Shown here: one piece after another, positions 12,454-24,617 of the stretch
Layout: every line of letters starts with the position of its first letter
How positions within the stretch are numbered: the first letter of the stretch is position 1
Assembly: GCA_963662155.1 (NCBI GenBank)
Contig: OY759263.1
Location: forward strand, 30,875,023 to 30,939,022
Direction of reading: 5' to 3'
Source: Lamellibrachia columna
Lineage: Eukaryota; Annelida; Polychaeta; Sabellida; Siboglinidae
DNA: 64,000 nt
Program-made: the position numbers and the translations under genes
Notes under the pieces: model-generated
What the model saw: the letters and a program-made list of their open reading frames with translations, nothing else
The model's database searches: none
What the model was told of the DNA's origin: nothing

Positions 12454-13393
12454 CATGCACTCATGTGTGTATATATCACCACTAGTATAAAAGGATCACC
12501 ACATTGACATGAGAGATATATCTTTACAGGAAGCAGGTAACATCTCTTAACATACAAATTGGGGGTATCTCCCCAACGACTCGACATGGCTAAACAGAGT
12601 GCAAGGACATGCCAACGTGGCTATGGCTGCACATGTTATGTCAGCAACTGAATCGAGCATATAATTCTGACCGTTGATTTCGAAAACGTAGACCGTAGAA
12701 CCGGTTCTGGGGTGGGCAGTGATTTAACTTGGCTATTCGGCATCCCAAATTAACACAATTAACATTCACGGCGTTTTCCAAGCGGAATATTTTACGGACA
12801 TACCTGTGCTAAACACATCATGACTGCCATACAACAAAATCAACATTTAAAAATAGTCGTTTTCCAGATATGTAAAACATACCTGCCAATGTAAAAGTTA
12901 TGTTTTGGTCAATATTAACAGATGATTTTAGAAAAGAGTTAATAAAGTGCGCCGAATTATGGCTTGAAGTATGACTTGAAGCATCAGCGATATCACACAA
13001 AAACTTTTTCAGCTCTTTTCAATTGTTACGCGAGCTTATAAAAGCAAGATTGTGCTTGATATGGACAACATTTTCATATTCCTTTTTTGAACTTAGCGAT
13101 AGCGTTGGGTTCGTCATATTTATCTTATTTTTAATTTTAATTGTCAGTTGATGAATACAGTTAGCATATATGTGATACTAAAAGTATTAATAGTGTGGAA
13201 TTAAAATTTGAATTGTAAATAAAGAAATGTGTCCAAAACAACTGCGTCGGTGAATTTCCAGGCACTCCGCCATATTTTCTCAGCGAGTCAAAACAATTGC
13301 ACTAACGGATAAAACTAATATAATCACAACTAATCGCAACTATGCTAAAAGGTTGCTCATCGATGCCCACCAATATATAACTGTTTCTATGCT
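12454..13393. other. intergenic, nothing recognised
   Basis: AT-rich sequence. No exons, RNA genes or mobile elements supported. Confidence 0.4.
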
Positions 13394-13561
13394 ATTTTGA
13401 ATAATAAAACTGTAGTTTTAACGACAATTAAAAAATGACGCTTCACTGGCAGTAGTCTCACACCGTCTAGACCCTCACCACGTGATCGCGTATAGCGCGC
13501 ATTGTGGGCGCCGGTATCGGCTGTCGGATTAACGGCGATGTGAAAATAATAATAACCAGTG
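13394..13561 (+). repeat. direct repeat, left copy
   Basis: About 168 bp nearly identical to 15011-15181 in the same orientation. Shared blocks include gttttaacgacaattaaaaa, cgcttcactggcagtagtct, cgtgatcgcgtatagc and cggtatcggctgtcgga. Could be a dispersed repeat or a short terminal direct repeat of an unrecognised element. Confidence 0.9.
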
Positions 13562-15010
13562 CTGACCCGCACTGCCAAGTGGCCTTAATGGACGCGAATA
13601 AAACAGTGCTGCAAATGGCATAGTTGACTGGTCGCTGACCGGCACAATGGCTTATCGAACGGGCAGAGACGGCGCGGCTGTTCCGCTTGTCGTTATCCCT
13701 CCCCGAGATCTTGACCCGGCGTCAAGGCGACGACTGAAGTGTAACAGTTGTTTACTTATCTCGGTGTGTATCACCGGAGTAGTTAAGTCGAGACGCCCAC
13801 TGAAATAAATATTGTCAAAACTCATTTGCTATGCCTACCCCGCAACACTGGGACAGTACAATGCATTGTCGTAATATCATTTGTCACCATTTCCTGACAA
13901 TTCTGAAATTGCAGGAATGCTACATCGTACGGAATTCTAATATACAATACGGATTTTTTAAATTCTGGGTGGAGTACGGTCGTATCCTGTTTCACTACGG
14001 CTTTGCGTCAAATGGAAAAACCTTGATAACGTACATATTTTCTTGTGTTCATTACACAAATATAAAATCGAATAGCAAACTTAGTAATAGCGGTCGAACA
14101 GTAAATACGTTTGATGCTAGGCAGATTTCCGACAAAACCTGGCGGAAGGATTTCTTTGACGTATGTATATTTCGTAAGCTGGTTAACCGGTGAAAAATGT
14201 TATGCGAAATTATACAGAATGGCAAGTAAAAAATACGGATTTCAACTAAAAGAAAGTGGCAATTCTGAAATTGTCACACAGCATAATGTGTTTAAACAAA
14301 TTCATTAAATATCTATGATATGCACATATCCAGATTCACGAGTTGAAACTACTATCCAATAGTCGATCACCTCTGGTGGATGATTCAATTAAATTCAAGA
14401 ACGTCATGGTCCGTTTAGAAAAATTACATTAAAAACTGAACTGTTCCTTAATGAACATATTGCATTGGCGGTAATGACATCGATAAAACACACATGAAGC
14501 AATTATGTTATACATCAGTAAACACTGACAGAGCTTCATCTGTTAATTGGCTACCATACATTCCAGCGTATGATCCACGCTAATAACGACGTATATTGCC
14601 GTACGTACATTGTCACTACCCCCTTCGCTGGGGCTATATTACAATTCAGCAACTCGATACATCTGATTTTGTCGAGTTTCAATAATAATTAATTCGATGA
14701 ACGTATCGTATCCTGCGTTATTTACAGAAATGACGACAATAAATTCGCTAGCAATTAAGTCTTAATGACGTGAATCCGTCTGCTAATATTACTTTATTAT
14801 CTTAATAATTATTCGCCTTATTGTATGCTAATGGTCTTCAGCGCAAACCACCAGTTACATCAAAAAGAGATTATATCTCGTTGTTATGCAGTTGTATAGT
14901 ATATATATAGTTTTTGTTAAATTCCTCCGTGTATTCTGTTAGTATAACCTTTTGCTGTGAACAAATCTGAACACACCAACAAGATGGGTGATATTACATG
15001 GAAGATATTG
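13562..15010. other. spacer between the two direct repeats
   Basis: About 1.45 kb. An open frame of 120 codons at 13831-14193 (+) is not recognised. The phrases caattctgaaattg and atacggattt each occur twice inside (about 13895/14260 and 13940/14235). No gag, pol or transposase motif was seen. Confidence 0.45.
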
Positions 15011-15181
15011 TTTTGATTAATGAAACTATAGTTTTAACGACAATTAAAAAGGTGACGCTTCACTGGCAGTAGTCTCACACCGTCTAGACCGTCGCCACGT
15101 GATCGCGTATAGCCCGAGCTGTATGCGCCGGTATCGGCTGTCGGATAATTAACGGCGATGTAAGAATAGTAATAACCAGTG
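15011..15181 (+). repeat. direct repeat, right copy
   Basis: Partner of 13394-13561. A few substitutions and small indels (for example ggtgacgctt for atgacgctt, and cggataattaac for cggattaac) separate the two. Confidence 0.9.
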
Positions 15182-16984
15182 TTACAATAAAAAAGATAGA
15201 CAACACCAAGACATGCTGAAATCATAAGCAATTAACTTTAGTAAGTTAGCGTGCACGCGCAGCCAATCGGGGATGCCTACACTAAGTCGATCGGCCTTGT
15301 CCGGCAGTTGATCTCACAAAAGCTGAACTTGTGAGAAATACAAGATATTGTTTTGTGTGCGCTGTTGCACCGGTGTACACGTATGGTGGTGGTGGTGATA
15401 TTGGGCATGTTTTCGTGTTTCCAAGTGCGCGGGTGGTGTAGTATTACTCTGATAGTGCGCCTTCACATAGCGTAAGGGGCGTGTGGTTCCAAGATGGAAC
15501 AGCCGAGTCCCAGCGTAAGCCTGTCGTTAACTAAGCGGGACCAAACATGCCGCGAAGTTACAAAGACGCATTCAGCGGAGCGCGACGACGACGACGCTAG
15601 TTCCGTCACAACAAGTCACAGTTCAACAGCGAACGGGAGTAATTCTTTCTAGAATATCCCATACTTAGTTGGATAAGGAGTCAACACCATTACATTCCAA
15701 GATGATGCTAGCGTACAGTTCGCAGTCTAGGTGTAAACCAAGGTAAGCGAAATTAATATAAATTGATACGCTTGTTTACAGTTACCGCTATGTTTACGTT
15801 GCCATACCAAAATGTGCGCCTACTGTGTGCGGCAACACGATGTGAGTTCTCAACTACCGTACACACACCGTCGAGCGGTTCCTTACCTATATTCAGTCCT
15901 GGAAATACTAAATAAACTACCTACAAGGCAACGTGAATAATTCACCATTTCGTGCGTGGATCTTGTTGAAGACTATATTCAGTTAAGGTCTAACTAAATA
16001 CAGAGAGTTGGGATTCACCTTAGAGTACCTTAGAGTACCTTAGAGTACTTGCTAACGCTCTCGTCTCACAAACTGGAAGATCCGCCTTGGAATCTTAATA
16101 AGGCTACATGAAAGCCAGGTTGTGAAAGCTATATTATATTGTTCACGTAATAACGTAGACGAAAACTTCAAGTCGGCTGCGTGGGTCGTTTTCTTGGGGT
16201 AACATATTGTTTTGATTTGCTTCTCCAAATGCTAACCTTTAATATGTTAATATAATAATTTAGTTATTTGTTTACAAAGAAGATGTACCTCTAATTGTGT
16301 TCTACAATAGCCGCCTGTTTTCTACCCATTTTCCAGCACTATTGTATTACCTTGTTCGCTTGGGTGGACGTAGTGTTTACCAGACTCTTAAGAGTCATCG
16401 TTGGACTAGCGAGGCGAACTGGTAAATGAAGTAAGGTCAAGACGCCTGTAGCTGGTACCAAGGATGGTCACTACCTAACTGATAATTCCCAGTGGTTCTA
16501 ACATGTCCTAATTGTAGCGGACACATGGCGGGCAAACCACATTTGAAAAAAAATGTCACTGAGAAACACATAATTATACATGAATAGTTATTCAGTCAAT
16601 ATTTGCCAATTGTAATGTTTTTCAAAATTAAAATTCAATAAAATGTCGCCTGGAATTAGAACAGTACGACGTCAGCTTTGTCTGTTATGACACGACCGAC
16701 ATGTTGCTAGACAATGTCTTCGCTTGGGACGTTTTCTCTAGGGAATTAATTGAGTCTAATCTTGACCGTATTATGTGTTGTTGCAAACCAGCAATCTATT
16801 CTATTTGATTCATTCAAAGCATTTGTGCGGTTGCACAAAGCCGTTTTATATGTGCAAGTCTGTACGAACAGTGAGCGTCCACTGTTCAACGTTCCAGAAA
16901 ATAATTCCCTTTGTTCTGTTGAAACCAAATCGCTTATTTGCACTGGTGCGTGTCTGAGCCGGTTCATGTAGCGACTGCGTTCGC
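15182..16984. other. intergenic; CpG-richer patch with a small open frame
   Basis: From about 15240 to 15660 CpG is noticeably more common than around it, and a CCAAT box lies near 15262. An ATG at 15494 in good context opens a 52-codon frame to 15652, rich in Ser/Thr/Asp. This could be a 5' exon or promoter, for example of the + strand ciliary gene 4.5 kb downstream, but no splice link could be shown. A triple 11-bp repeat (ttagagtacc) is at 16019-16049. Confidence 0.3.
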
Positions 16985-17300
16985 TGGGCGTCGTGATGAG
17001 CACTTATTTGAAACAGATTCTTCAAACACGTTCACCTTCGTCATTTGACCGGGACAGTCGCACGAGTGTTTTTCACACATAGTCTTCGCCAGCTTTGTTT
17101 GTTCTGCTGTGCGTAGCAGTGTCGGTAGATCCCGATGTGTCCATTCTTGTATATCATCCAACCAATTTTTCCTCTGGCGACCCTGTCTTCTCGTGCCCTC
17201 CAGGGTGCAGGATGTTTTTAATGGTGTTGTGTTGGGTGATGTGGCCAAACCAGGACAGCTTTCGTCGTTTCACCGTTGACAACAAGGACTCTTGCTTTCC
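16985..17300 (-). mobile_element. LINE C-terminal fragment
   Basis: The - strand reads a HITQHNT start, a GRQRKNWLDDIQEWT core and LPTLLRTAE. This is the typical arginine-rich, W-containing tail that follows the reverse transcriptase in several LINE groups (pattern GRxRxxWxDxIxEW). Only the tail survives. Confidence 0.75.
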
Positions 17301-17935
17301 AGCAAGGGAATCCATTTGCTAGAGATCGTAAATGAGCAATTATGGAAATGAGATCATGGGTCAAGCGAGGAGCGGAAAAGCAACATTAAGATTTGTGCGA
17401 TTGACAAATCAAATGATACAAAGCTAGAGTAAGGCAAATAATACAATACATCACTTAGTATAACTTAGTATAACGCCCATTCTCACGAAAGGTACAAAAT
17501 TGCCACACACATATGATTGGATATATACACAAACTTAAAACCCTTAAAACTAATTTTTTTAATGTTAATAACTAATTATCATACTTATCTTGGCTAGGAC
17601 AATTAATTCTCCATTAAGCTTAATAATGCCTTTAGTGGAAGCAGGTGCTGCTTTTGCTGCTGAAATGCCATTACCCTTAAAACATTAAACATATTATGAT
17701 TAATATTCAAGATACAACTTTAAGACGCCTACAATTTATTTATTATATTGTGCAATCAGTAATATAGCAATAGTTAGTACCATTGGTTGATATGACAACT
17801 CTAATAACTATATACATTTAGTAAGATTTTTTTTTTTATTTTGCAATTTCATTACTGTTATCGTGATACAATATATAAATGTTGCATTACTTCAGTATCA
17901 AGGTACCTGTACTTATGTTGTATACAGCTAAACTA
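17301..17935. other. AT-rich intergenic, nothing recognised
   Basis: AT-rich sequence with a small double repeat of acttagtata at 17454-17474. No gene supported. Confidence 0.4.
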
Positions 17936-18258
17936 TGGGGGCAGCCGTGGCCTAGTGGTTAAGGTGTTGGACTCTAAATTCGAGGGTTGTGAGTTCAAGA
18001 CCCACACTGGACACGGTTCGTTTTCGAAGCTTAGGCAATTTCGTTTACCCTACTTTGCCTCAGTCTACTCAGCTGCAAATGAGTACAAACACTGTTTGGA
18101 AGGTACCTGCGATGGACTAGTGTCCCGTCCAGGAGAGTCAGTATAACTGCACTCTAAGTCACTACAGAAACCAGGTTTAAGCACTGGCCATATAAGCCTT
18201 CATGGCTTCCTAAGGCGTAATACCTGGGGGATGACTTTACCTTTACCTTTTATGACGG
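17936..18258 (+). mobile_element. tRNA-derived SINE, nearly full length
   Basis: The head resembles a tRNA: A-box-like gtggcctagtgg at 17947-17958, an anticodon-like region around 17970, and B-box-like gtgagttcaagacc at 17989-18002. The body has a caatttcgtttaccct block and ends in a pyrimidine-rich (TTTACC)n tail at 18232-18250. The tail and the extra body rule out a true tRNA gene. Its body resembles the SINE at 24618 in the middle part (gcaatttcgt..c, tcagctgcaa). Confidence 0.85.
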
Positions 18259-19520
18259 CAGACTCCGTCAGTGTTGACAACCACAAGTCACGCAGTACCG
18301 TTAGCGATACCCACAACGACTGGATGAAGTGTTGACTTCGGGGACAACACAGTAATGAACACCTTGTTTGTGTTAGGGCTTGCCTGGTCTGCTAATCTCT
18401 GTCGTCGGGCAAGCGGCGTCAACAACACCGTTCCATCGACAGAATGATTAACCCGTGAGAGTTTGAGTAATATTCTCGGGTAGACAAAACACGTTATTAT
18501 GCATCGCATAGTGTGCGGTCATGCGGTAGTGTCAGTGCCACTAAAGAGGTCCAGAAGACTGTACGCGGACCGGAACGCGTGCGTTTGAGACTATAATATG
18601 AGGGCAGGCATCGTCAGCGTTGACATGCTTAGAAATAAGTGCTTATGGTTGAAGCTTGTCAGTAGCTAAGTGTATAACTGCTTTATAACACGCCGTCACG
18701 AGGTGTCGATTGAGGGCATAGAAGCCTGCTGCTGAACAATAGCGTCTGTGTGAATACAAGCAGTTGCGTATCTGGTCTGGAGACAGTATTCCATTATCCC
18801 ATTGGAACCAATGCTAAAACGGAGCCAGGCAATGCCATACTGTACGCAAAATTACGATTTGCTTTTTGTGAAAACTGTAAACTTTACTTTGTTCTTGCCA
18901 CCGACCTGCAGTAGAGTTGTCGCCAACTCCAACAATTGTGATTTTGAGAACAAATATACAGGATTCTATCTTCGTACAGGGGAGATCCTTTAAATCATAC
19001 GCAGCCAACCATGCAGCATCTAGACAAAAATAAAACACGTGCGCAGTGCAGGTGTTGTCGCACACACATGTGTAGTTTCCCTTTTCATAAACTATTTCTC
19101 TTCATCCTCCAAAGGAGTCACCGTCTGGAACCCACTGGCGCTTTATTCGTATGCCATGAAGCCGGAAGTGAACTAATCACCTGTCCCCGTTTGTCGTTTG
19201 TCGCGTTGTTTGCTCGTGACAGTAGAGACCACATGCACAAACAATGGCGTATGTCTAGACATCGTGTAGCGACTGAATCCATCCTCGTCTTATCAATGGT
19301 TTAAGTCTGTATCAACTCCTGTGGAACAGATCTATGAACATATTTACTCACGCCTTAAGCCGCCGTGATTGTTGCTATGTGGTGCATTGTTTATGTGTGT
19401 GCGTGCGTGTGTGCACGCGCGGGTCTGTCCGTGCGTTCATGCACGCGCATATATACGTACATTGGCGATAAGCAATATGATTAAACTGTTCAAAAGTCAT
19501 GAATTCAAAATATTGCATTA
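18259..19520. other. intergenic, nothing recognised
   Basis: Several small open frames overlap on both strands (18288-19304), none with a recognisable domain or a defensible splice pattern. Confidence 0.4.
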
Positions 19521-19525
19521 ATAAC

Positions 19526-19713
<188 letters not shown>

Positions 19714-20035
19714 TCCTATCCTTAAATATAAAGAAATGGAAGCACTGTACACACGTAGCCAATGCAGTGAATGGTAAGCCGGTTGATGCAAAAATTCAAC
19801 CGGGAAAACACTATCTAAAATATACCTTTCCAATTTATTTGTGATAATCTAAGTGGAACCTTGACACACCCACACACATCCACTTTTTATTGTTGGAATG
19901 TTTTAAATATTTACTTAGACCCCCCCCTCCAAGTATGCGTTCGTGCGTTCATTTTTCTTACGTTTGTTTCAATGAGTTCGCCGGGCATTTATCCCACTCA
20001 CGTGTCACCACGAATTGTCTGCCGTCTGTTGCCAG

Positions 20036-20246
20036 CGAGTACCACCAAGGATGTATACCGGCCGAGGTGCGCAAGCGGGCGGAGTTGACGACGTCGAGTC
20101 CAACCAAGCCCCTTACGGACACCGAGGTCGCCAAGCTGAACGTCGTGGCCCAGGATGCCATCTGGACCGAGCGAGTCGTTCAGGAGAAACAGGGAGCTCA
20201 GTCCTGGGACGAAAACTGGGGGTTCATGGCCGAATTTGACCCGAAG
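20036..20246 (+). CDS. exon A of the C2orf50-like gene
   Basis: The frame runs through QDAIW and ENWGF to a GAAG|GTAAAT donor after 20246 (phase 0). The left edge is uncertain; cag at 20033-20035 preceded by a pyrimidine-rich stretch is the choice made here. The exon is GC-richer and more CpG-containing than its flanks. Confidence 0.65.
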
Positions 20247-21889
20247 GTAAATGTTATATTCGTGTCTGTACGTTGATGACACAAACGCAGAGAGGTTGGC
20301 CTGGTTTAGTGTACCTTTCAACTTGGTGTACCTTTCAACTTGGTGTACCTTTCAACTTGGTGTACCTTTCAACTTGGTGTACCTTTCAACTTGGTGTACC
20401 TTTCAACTTTCTGATAAATTTGGCAGGTTCGAAAGTAAAAGCTACTGGGCATGATCGCAAGAAATGTGTTACCCAAAGTTGACGACGTCCCGCGATAGTT
20501 ATCACCATGTAATAAAAAGTCATCGATAGCTTTTATCAGGGTTAAGTCTCCAAAAGCCCTGTTTTCCCAAACTCACGTTAGGTAAATGAATGATATGATA
20601 CACGCAGTTCACGCGGCACACTATATGAGTAAATACTGCGGGTAACATCTAAATGTAGACCCGACGTGCTGCATACTAGTGCATTCGAAACCATGCAGCT
20701 AGGCTTCGCTGCTTCCCTTCGCCCAGGCCAATCCCCCTATACGGGCGCTGGCAGCGTCTATTGTAATCACAGTTATTAGATTTCGTGCTGGCTAACGTAA
20801 TAATGTCACCATGTCTCAAATCGATAATTAATGTGACTTCTATGTAGACGACACTAAACGTAAACGCATAATAGAGGTGAACTACATGGACTTTCCTTAT
20901 ATAAATGTGCTTCTTTTCCAATACTGTTGAACATAGACCATGCCACCTCCCGTGGGTGTCGCGGCGACGGTGGGCCGGTAACGTCGCCTCGCCTATCCCT
21001 TAACCATGGGTTATCATTGGACGCCGTCTTTCGTGACTATCTGGTTCCACCTTTGGCGGTCGCTTGCTGTCGCTTGGAAGTCGAGTAATGACCATGCGTT
21101 GTCAGTAAGCCGACATACACTGGAAGAGGGCAGCATGTTCACCCTATAATCTGACCCTACGACATCGTCGTTCCCAAACCATCGTTCCAAAATATCGCCT
21201 CGATAGGTAGTCCTCAATATTCACTACCTTCACTAATATATTCATATGCCAGAAACGGGTGAATCAGAAAGATGAAGGGGCAAGCTAAGTGTCTGTGGTA
21301 ATGCCCCCCTGAGATTGTATGCTAAAATGCCCGAATGTGTACCTGGTAATTATAGTGTAATGTTTTGATCGGCGCAAATGTTGTATACTGTGTTATTTCT
21401 CGTATGTTTTCCCAGGGAAACGCAAAAGAGGTGAGTATATTAGCACACTTGTGCATCACAGAGCACCACGCAGCGAGTGTTGCTTTTCGAGAGTACTATC
21501 GGAGATACGATAATGGTGGTCTCACACACACTGTGAATACTTGGCAACACACGGCGTTGCATTTCACGCGAGCACGCATGCACATCACGCTCTTGTGTTT
21601 GTGTTCTTTCAACTGCTGCCACCTGGTGAACGTGTGCTGCCACCTGGTGGATGTTTGTGCCGCTACTCACGAATGCAGTCGCACACGTTTGCACCTTTTC
21701 GCTTTTGTCACCCCTCCCGAGCGATATGTCGTGTTTAGCCCGAGACTGGTGGGGTGATAGCTGTAAATAAACGACTGCGATATATTTATAATTTTGTTCG
21801 CACTGGTTTTAACACATGGCACCGTACTGTCCGCACTGTTGCGATGCGCTCAAAGAATGCTGTCAGGTGTGATATTCATCGTGTCCGTA

Positions 21890-21980
<91 letters not shown>

Positions 21981-23233
21981 TGTTCCATATGCCTAAGTTA
22001 AGTTAATTACTAGACCAGGCAATCTGGTTAACCGGAGACTGCAAATAGGTCAAATAATATTTGACTATATTATAGCATCCTGTTTACTGGACTTCGATAT
22101 TAGAAATGTAATACATTACACCTGATAAAGCTGTAAATTAACAAAACGTTTCCTAAATTTGGAGGTCGGTCCTAAGAACTGATGGGAGGCTGGTCTCACT
22201 CATAGGTGGGAGGTGGAATTGGTGGGAAGTGAAATCTTAAAGTAGTGGGAGATTGGTTCCACAAACAGGTGGGATATGGGAGGTTGGTCCCCAAACAACA
22301 GGTGGGAGATGGTAGGTTGGCCCCTAAGACAGGTGGGACATGGGAGGTTGGCCCCTAAACAGGTGGGAGATGGGAGGTTGGCCTCCAAAACAGGTGGGAA
22401 ATGGGAGATACACCCCTCATTAAAGTATACAATAGTTCCAAAGTTAATTATTATTATTATTGATAAACTTCACCACCATATAACTAGGTTGAGTATGAAA
22501 GAAATCTTTGAAGAAATACTTTCGGTATTTACATTCGTAATTAAACGAGTGTGAGCTTTCCGGTAATCATGTACAATCTGGTGGTATGCTATTGTCCAAA
22601 CATAGTCGGCACGCATATATTTCCCAATAATTCAAGCGGAAACTCAAAAGAAAGGGGTGATGTCTAATTGTATAATGTGAATAGTTGTCTTTGTGTGCAT
22701 AAGCGGCCTGTTTTTCCCATTATGGCACAGTGTTCCCAGATATCCGTTAATCCATTGCGCGCTGTCAACAATACGTTTTCTTCCAAAACTGACATAATTA
22801 ATTGACATTATCCGTGATAAAATGCTAGAATAGAAATAATTCCTACACATTGAAATATTAAATAAGTGTGTCGCTCTACAACTGCACAGAACACAAGAAC
22901 ATTTCTTAAATATTTAAACTCTGCCTTGTTGCGCATATTATGGCAACACGTGACCGGAACAGGTCCCGCGCGCACGGGATCACGGTAAATATAAAAGACC
23001 TCCTAATGACTATACTAATAACGAATCGATCGTGTTGGCAGGGTCAACCGAAGCCTGACCGAAACTTGCCGAGCCGGGTGAACATGTATTCGGAGGGTGT
23101 GCCGAACACAAACGCCGGGAACTATGGCGCCCGCGTACAGACGGAGCTCGGCAAACACATCCACGACCTGGAGTTCAAGTTCTTTCCCGGCTACCGCAAG
23201 ACGAAACTCGGCAGCGACATGGTGTGCTACTAA
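20036..23233 (+). CDS. C2orf50/CIMIP5-like ciliary protein (two exons)
   Basis: Exon A (20036?-20246) and exon B (23042-23233, stop TAA) join in phase 0 across GTAAAT..CAG. The product has the family order: a Trp in AQDAIWTERV, a QSWDENWGFMAEFDPK block, then LPSRVNMYSEGVPNTNAG, then an ELGKHIHDLEFKFF stretch and a basic RKTKLGSDMVCY end. Human C2orf50 shows the same order (W..., NW.FL.DYDP, LP..V..FS..VP..TN, L...FFF..R.KKL), and I rely on that recollection. It is believed to be a microtubule inner protein of ciliary axonemes; this is family knowledge, not sequence evidence. The start codon and first exon are not identified: the frame stays open upstream to 19890, and an AG at 20034-20035 is a plausible acceptor. 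No other gene competes on this strand. The 2.8-kb intron contains a candidate 15-nt microexon at 21416-21430. Confidence 0.72.
20309..20409. repeat. 17-bp tandem repeat, 6 copies
   Basis: Perfect units of gtgtacctttcaacttg with period 17, 60 bases downstream of the exon A donor and therefore inside the intron. Confidence 0.97.
20940..21235 (-). mobile_element. possible LINE C-terminal fragment
   Basis: On the - strand an open frame reads RRYxxTMVWERR-like and then FQATASDRQRWNQIV, which resembles the (A..DR..W..) end found after reverse transcriptase in several LINEs. The match is short, so the call is tentative. It lies in the intron of the ciliary gene. Confidence 0.4.
21416..21430 (+). 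CDS. candidate 15-nt microexon (GNAKE)
   Basis: Pyrimidine-rich tract and CCCAG precede GGAAACGCAAAAGAG, which is followed at once by GTGAGT. Both sites are strong and the length is a multiple of 3 in phase 0, so it would insert Gly-Asn-Ala-Lys-Glu between the DPK end of exon A and the GQPKP start of exon B. The insert resembles the GNKKE in the human protein at this point, yet the gene already aligns without it. Optional inclusion or chance are both possible. Confidence 0.35.
21888..21980. repeat. (TGCG)n microsatellite
   Basis: About 23 copies of the tetranucleotide TGCG. Located in the intron of the ciliary gene. Confidence 0.97.
22185..22410. repeat. degenerate minisatellite, about 30-bp unit
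   Basis: Roughly seven diverged units containing ggtgggagatgggaggttgg, with spacing between 29 and 36 bp. Located in the intron of the ciliary gene. Confidence 0.8.
23042..23233 (+). CDS. exon B, last exon of the C2orf50-like gene
   Basis: The acceptor GGCAG ends at 23041 and the frame runs 63 codons to TAA at 23231-23233. It holds the LPSRV, YSEGVPNTNAG and FKFFPGYRKTKL segments and ends in VCY. This is the better conserved half and it stands out by its GC content. Confidence 0.8.
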   Translation, partial: GQPKPDRNLPSRVNMYSEGVPNTNAGNYGARVQTELGKHIHDLEFKFFPGYRKTKLGSDMVCY

Positions 23234-23683
23234 CACCGGGCTGCTTCCGGTTGCTAGTTACGCTGACGTGGTCGTGTCGATGTTGCTTGTCCACAAACAC
23301 AAAATTGGCTATTTTCGACTTCCGCCACTCCCTTGTTAATTGTTGGTGGCATTTTCTGGGAGGACAAATGTTTACAAAGAAAACGATTATTGTGCTGCAA
23401 GAATATTTTTTGTATACAATCAAGCAATCGTGTAACCTCTGTCACATGTCATGTATGCATTTGGGGTTAGCCAGGTAGGAGATGAAACCCGCTGCGCTAG
23501 TTATTGTGATGCATATCAGTGCAATGCAGCCGGAGGCGGGGACGATGACTTCTTGCAGTGATACCGTGTTTTTGTATAAGAGCCGAGTATTAGAAATGAG
23601 ATGGCGTATGGTGTTAATGAAGGTTGTGTAAATAGATGCACAAAATAATTGTATGTATATGAATGACGACATAGCGTGATATA

Positions 23684-23704
23684 TATATATATATATATAT
23701 ATAA
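23684..23704. repeat. (AT)n microsatellite
   Basis: About 12 AT units within the likely 3' UTR of the ciliary gene. Confidence 0.8.
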
Positions 23705-23766
23705 CTGACTATGGTGAAAACAGATAATGTTTCTGGTTTATATTTTGGAATAATATATATCGTAAC

Positions 23767-23772
23767 AATAAA
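23767..23772 (+). promoter_or_regulatory. candidate polyadenylation signal AATAAA
   Basis: First canonical AATAAA downstream of the stop at 23233, giving a 3' UTR of about 540 bases. A GT-rich stretch follows. Position and hexamer are seen; use in vivo is inferred. Confidence 0.4.
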
Positions 23773-24313
23773 ATCAGCTTAGCAATGCTTAATGTTGTAT
23801 AGTATAGGTATCATTTGTAAGCTGTTAAGATATTCCGAGATGTGCTATTTGTGTTAGCGTAATATGCATAAGCTTAATTACTTTGTTGAGATAATTGCAT
23901 GATCATTCTGCTAGCATATATTATGTAATTATATCCCAAATGTCGTAGAAAAACGTCGTGTTCATAAGAATTGTACGAAAAACCAATTCATTTGGCCCAT
24001 ATCCAAATTTTTTCTGTGTCTACATTTCAAAACAAGAGTATGCAAGTTCGCTTTGTGTAATGTTTTTTTGAAGAATTACTCATCGAAGTCTATCTTGGAA
24101 CAGCTGCTGTTTTTCTGTTATTTTCTTTTGACAACACTTTCAACAGGCTACATGTATAAATAGTCTAATCTCTTATGTAGGTATCCTATGATGCTAGCTT
24201 GTGTGCCATTAAATTATTTTGAACTGTAGTTGCTTGTCGTTGTCAAAACGAAACCATTCCAGTTTCGTTTACTTCTGAATTTTCTAGCAGGTGATTGAGT
24301 AAAATGAATACAA

Positions 24314-24316
<3 letters not shown>
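23773..24316. other. intergenic AT-rich, nothing recognised
   Basis: No gene or repeat family recognised between the ciliary gene's 3' end and the TG array. Confidence 0.4.

Positions 24317-24406
<90 letters not shown>
24317..24406. repeat. (TG)n microsatellite
   Basis: About 45 TG units, followed by two copies of a gcgtatggcgtataatgtgt-type unit at 24406-24462. Confidence 0.98.
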
Positions 24407-24409
<3 letters not shown>

Positions 24410-24617
24410 ATGGCGTATAATGTGTTTGTGTGTGTGCGTATGGCGTATAATGTGTTTGTGTGTGTGCGTGTGTGAGCGTGCGTGTAATAGTCCCCTCCAT
24501 CCACCGCAATGTCCACGTCCTCACACAGTGCCTTCTTCAGTAGTTTTGTACTTCTGCCTTTATACATTTCCACTGAGCAAATTCATCACACAAATAAATA
24601 CGAGACGGCTCAACTTA

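Noticed and set aside
11842..12587. Long Thr-His-Ser-Leu open frames on the - strand
   Set aside because: They arise from a GTGA tetranucleotide array without stops; no domain, no splice context.
13831..14193. 120-codon gene between the direct repeats
   Set aside because: No recognisable domain and AT-driven composition; noted only as interior of the repeat pair.
17936..18010. tRNA gene
   Set aside because: A and B boxes are present but the acceptor stem does not close and a long SINE body with a (TTTACC)n tail follows.
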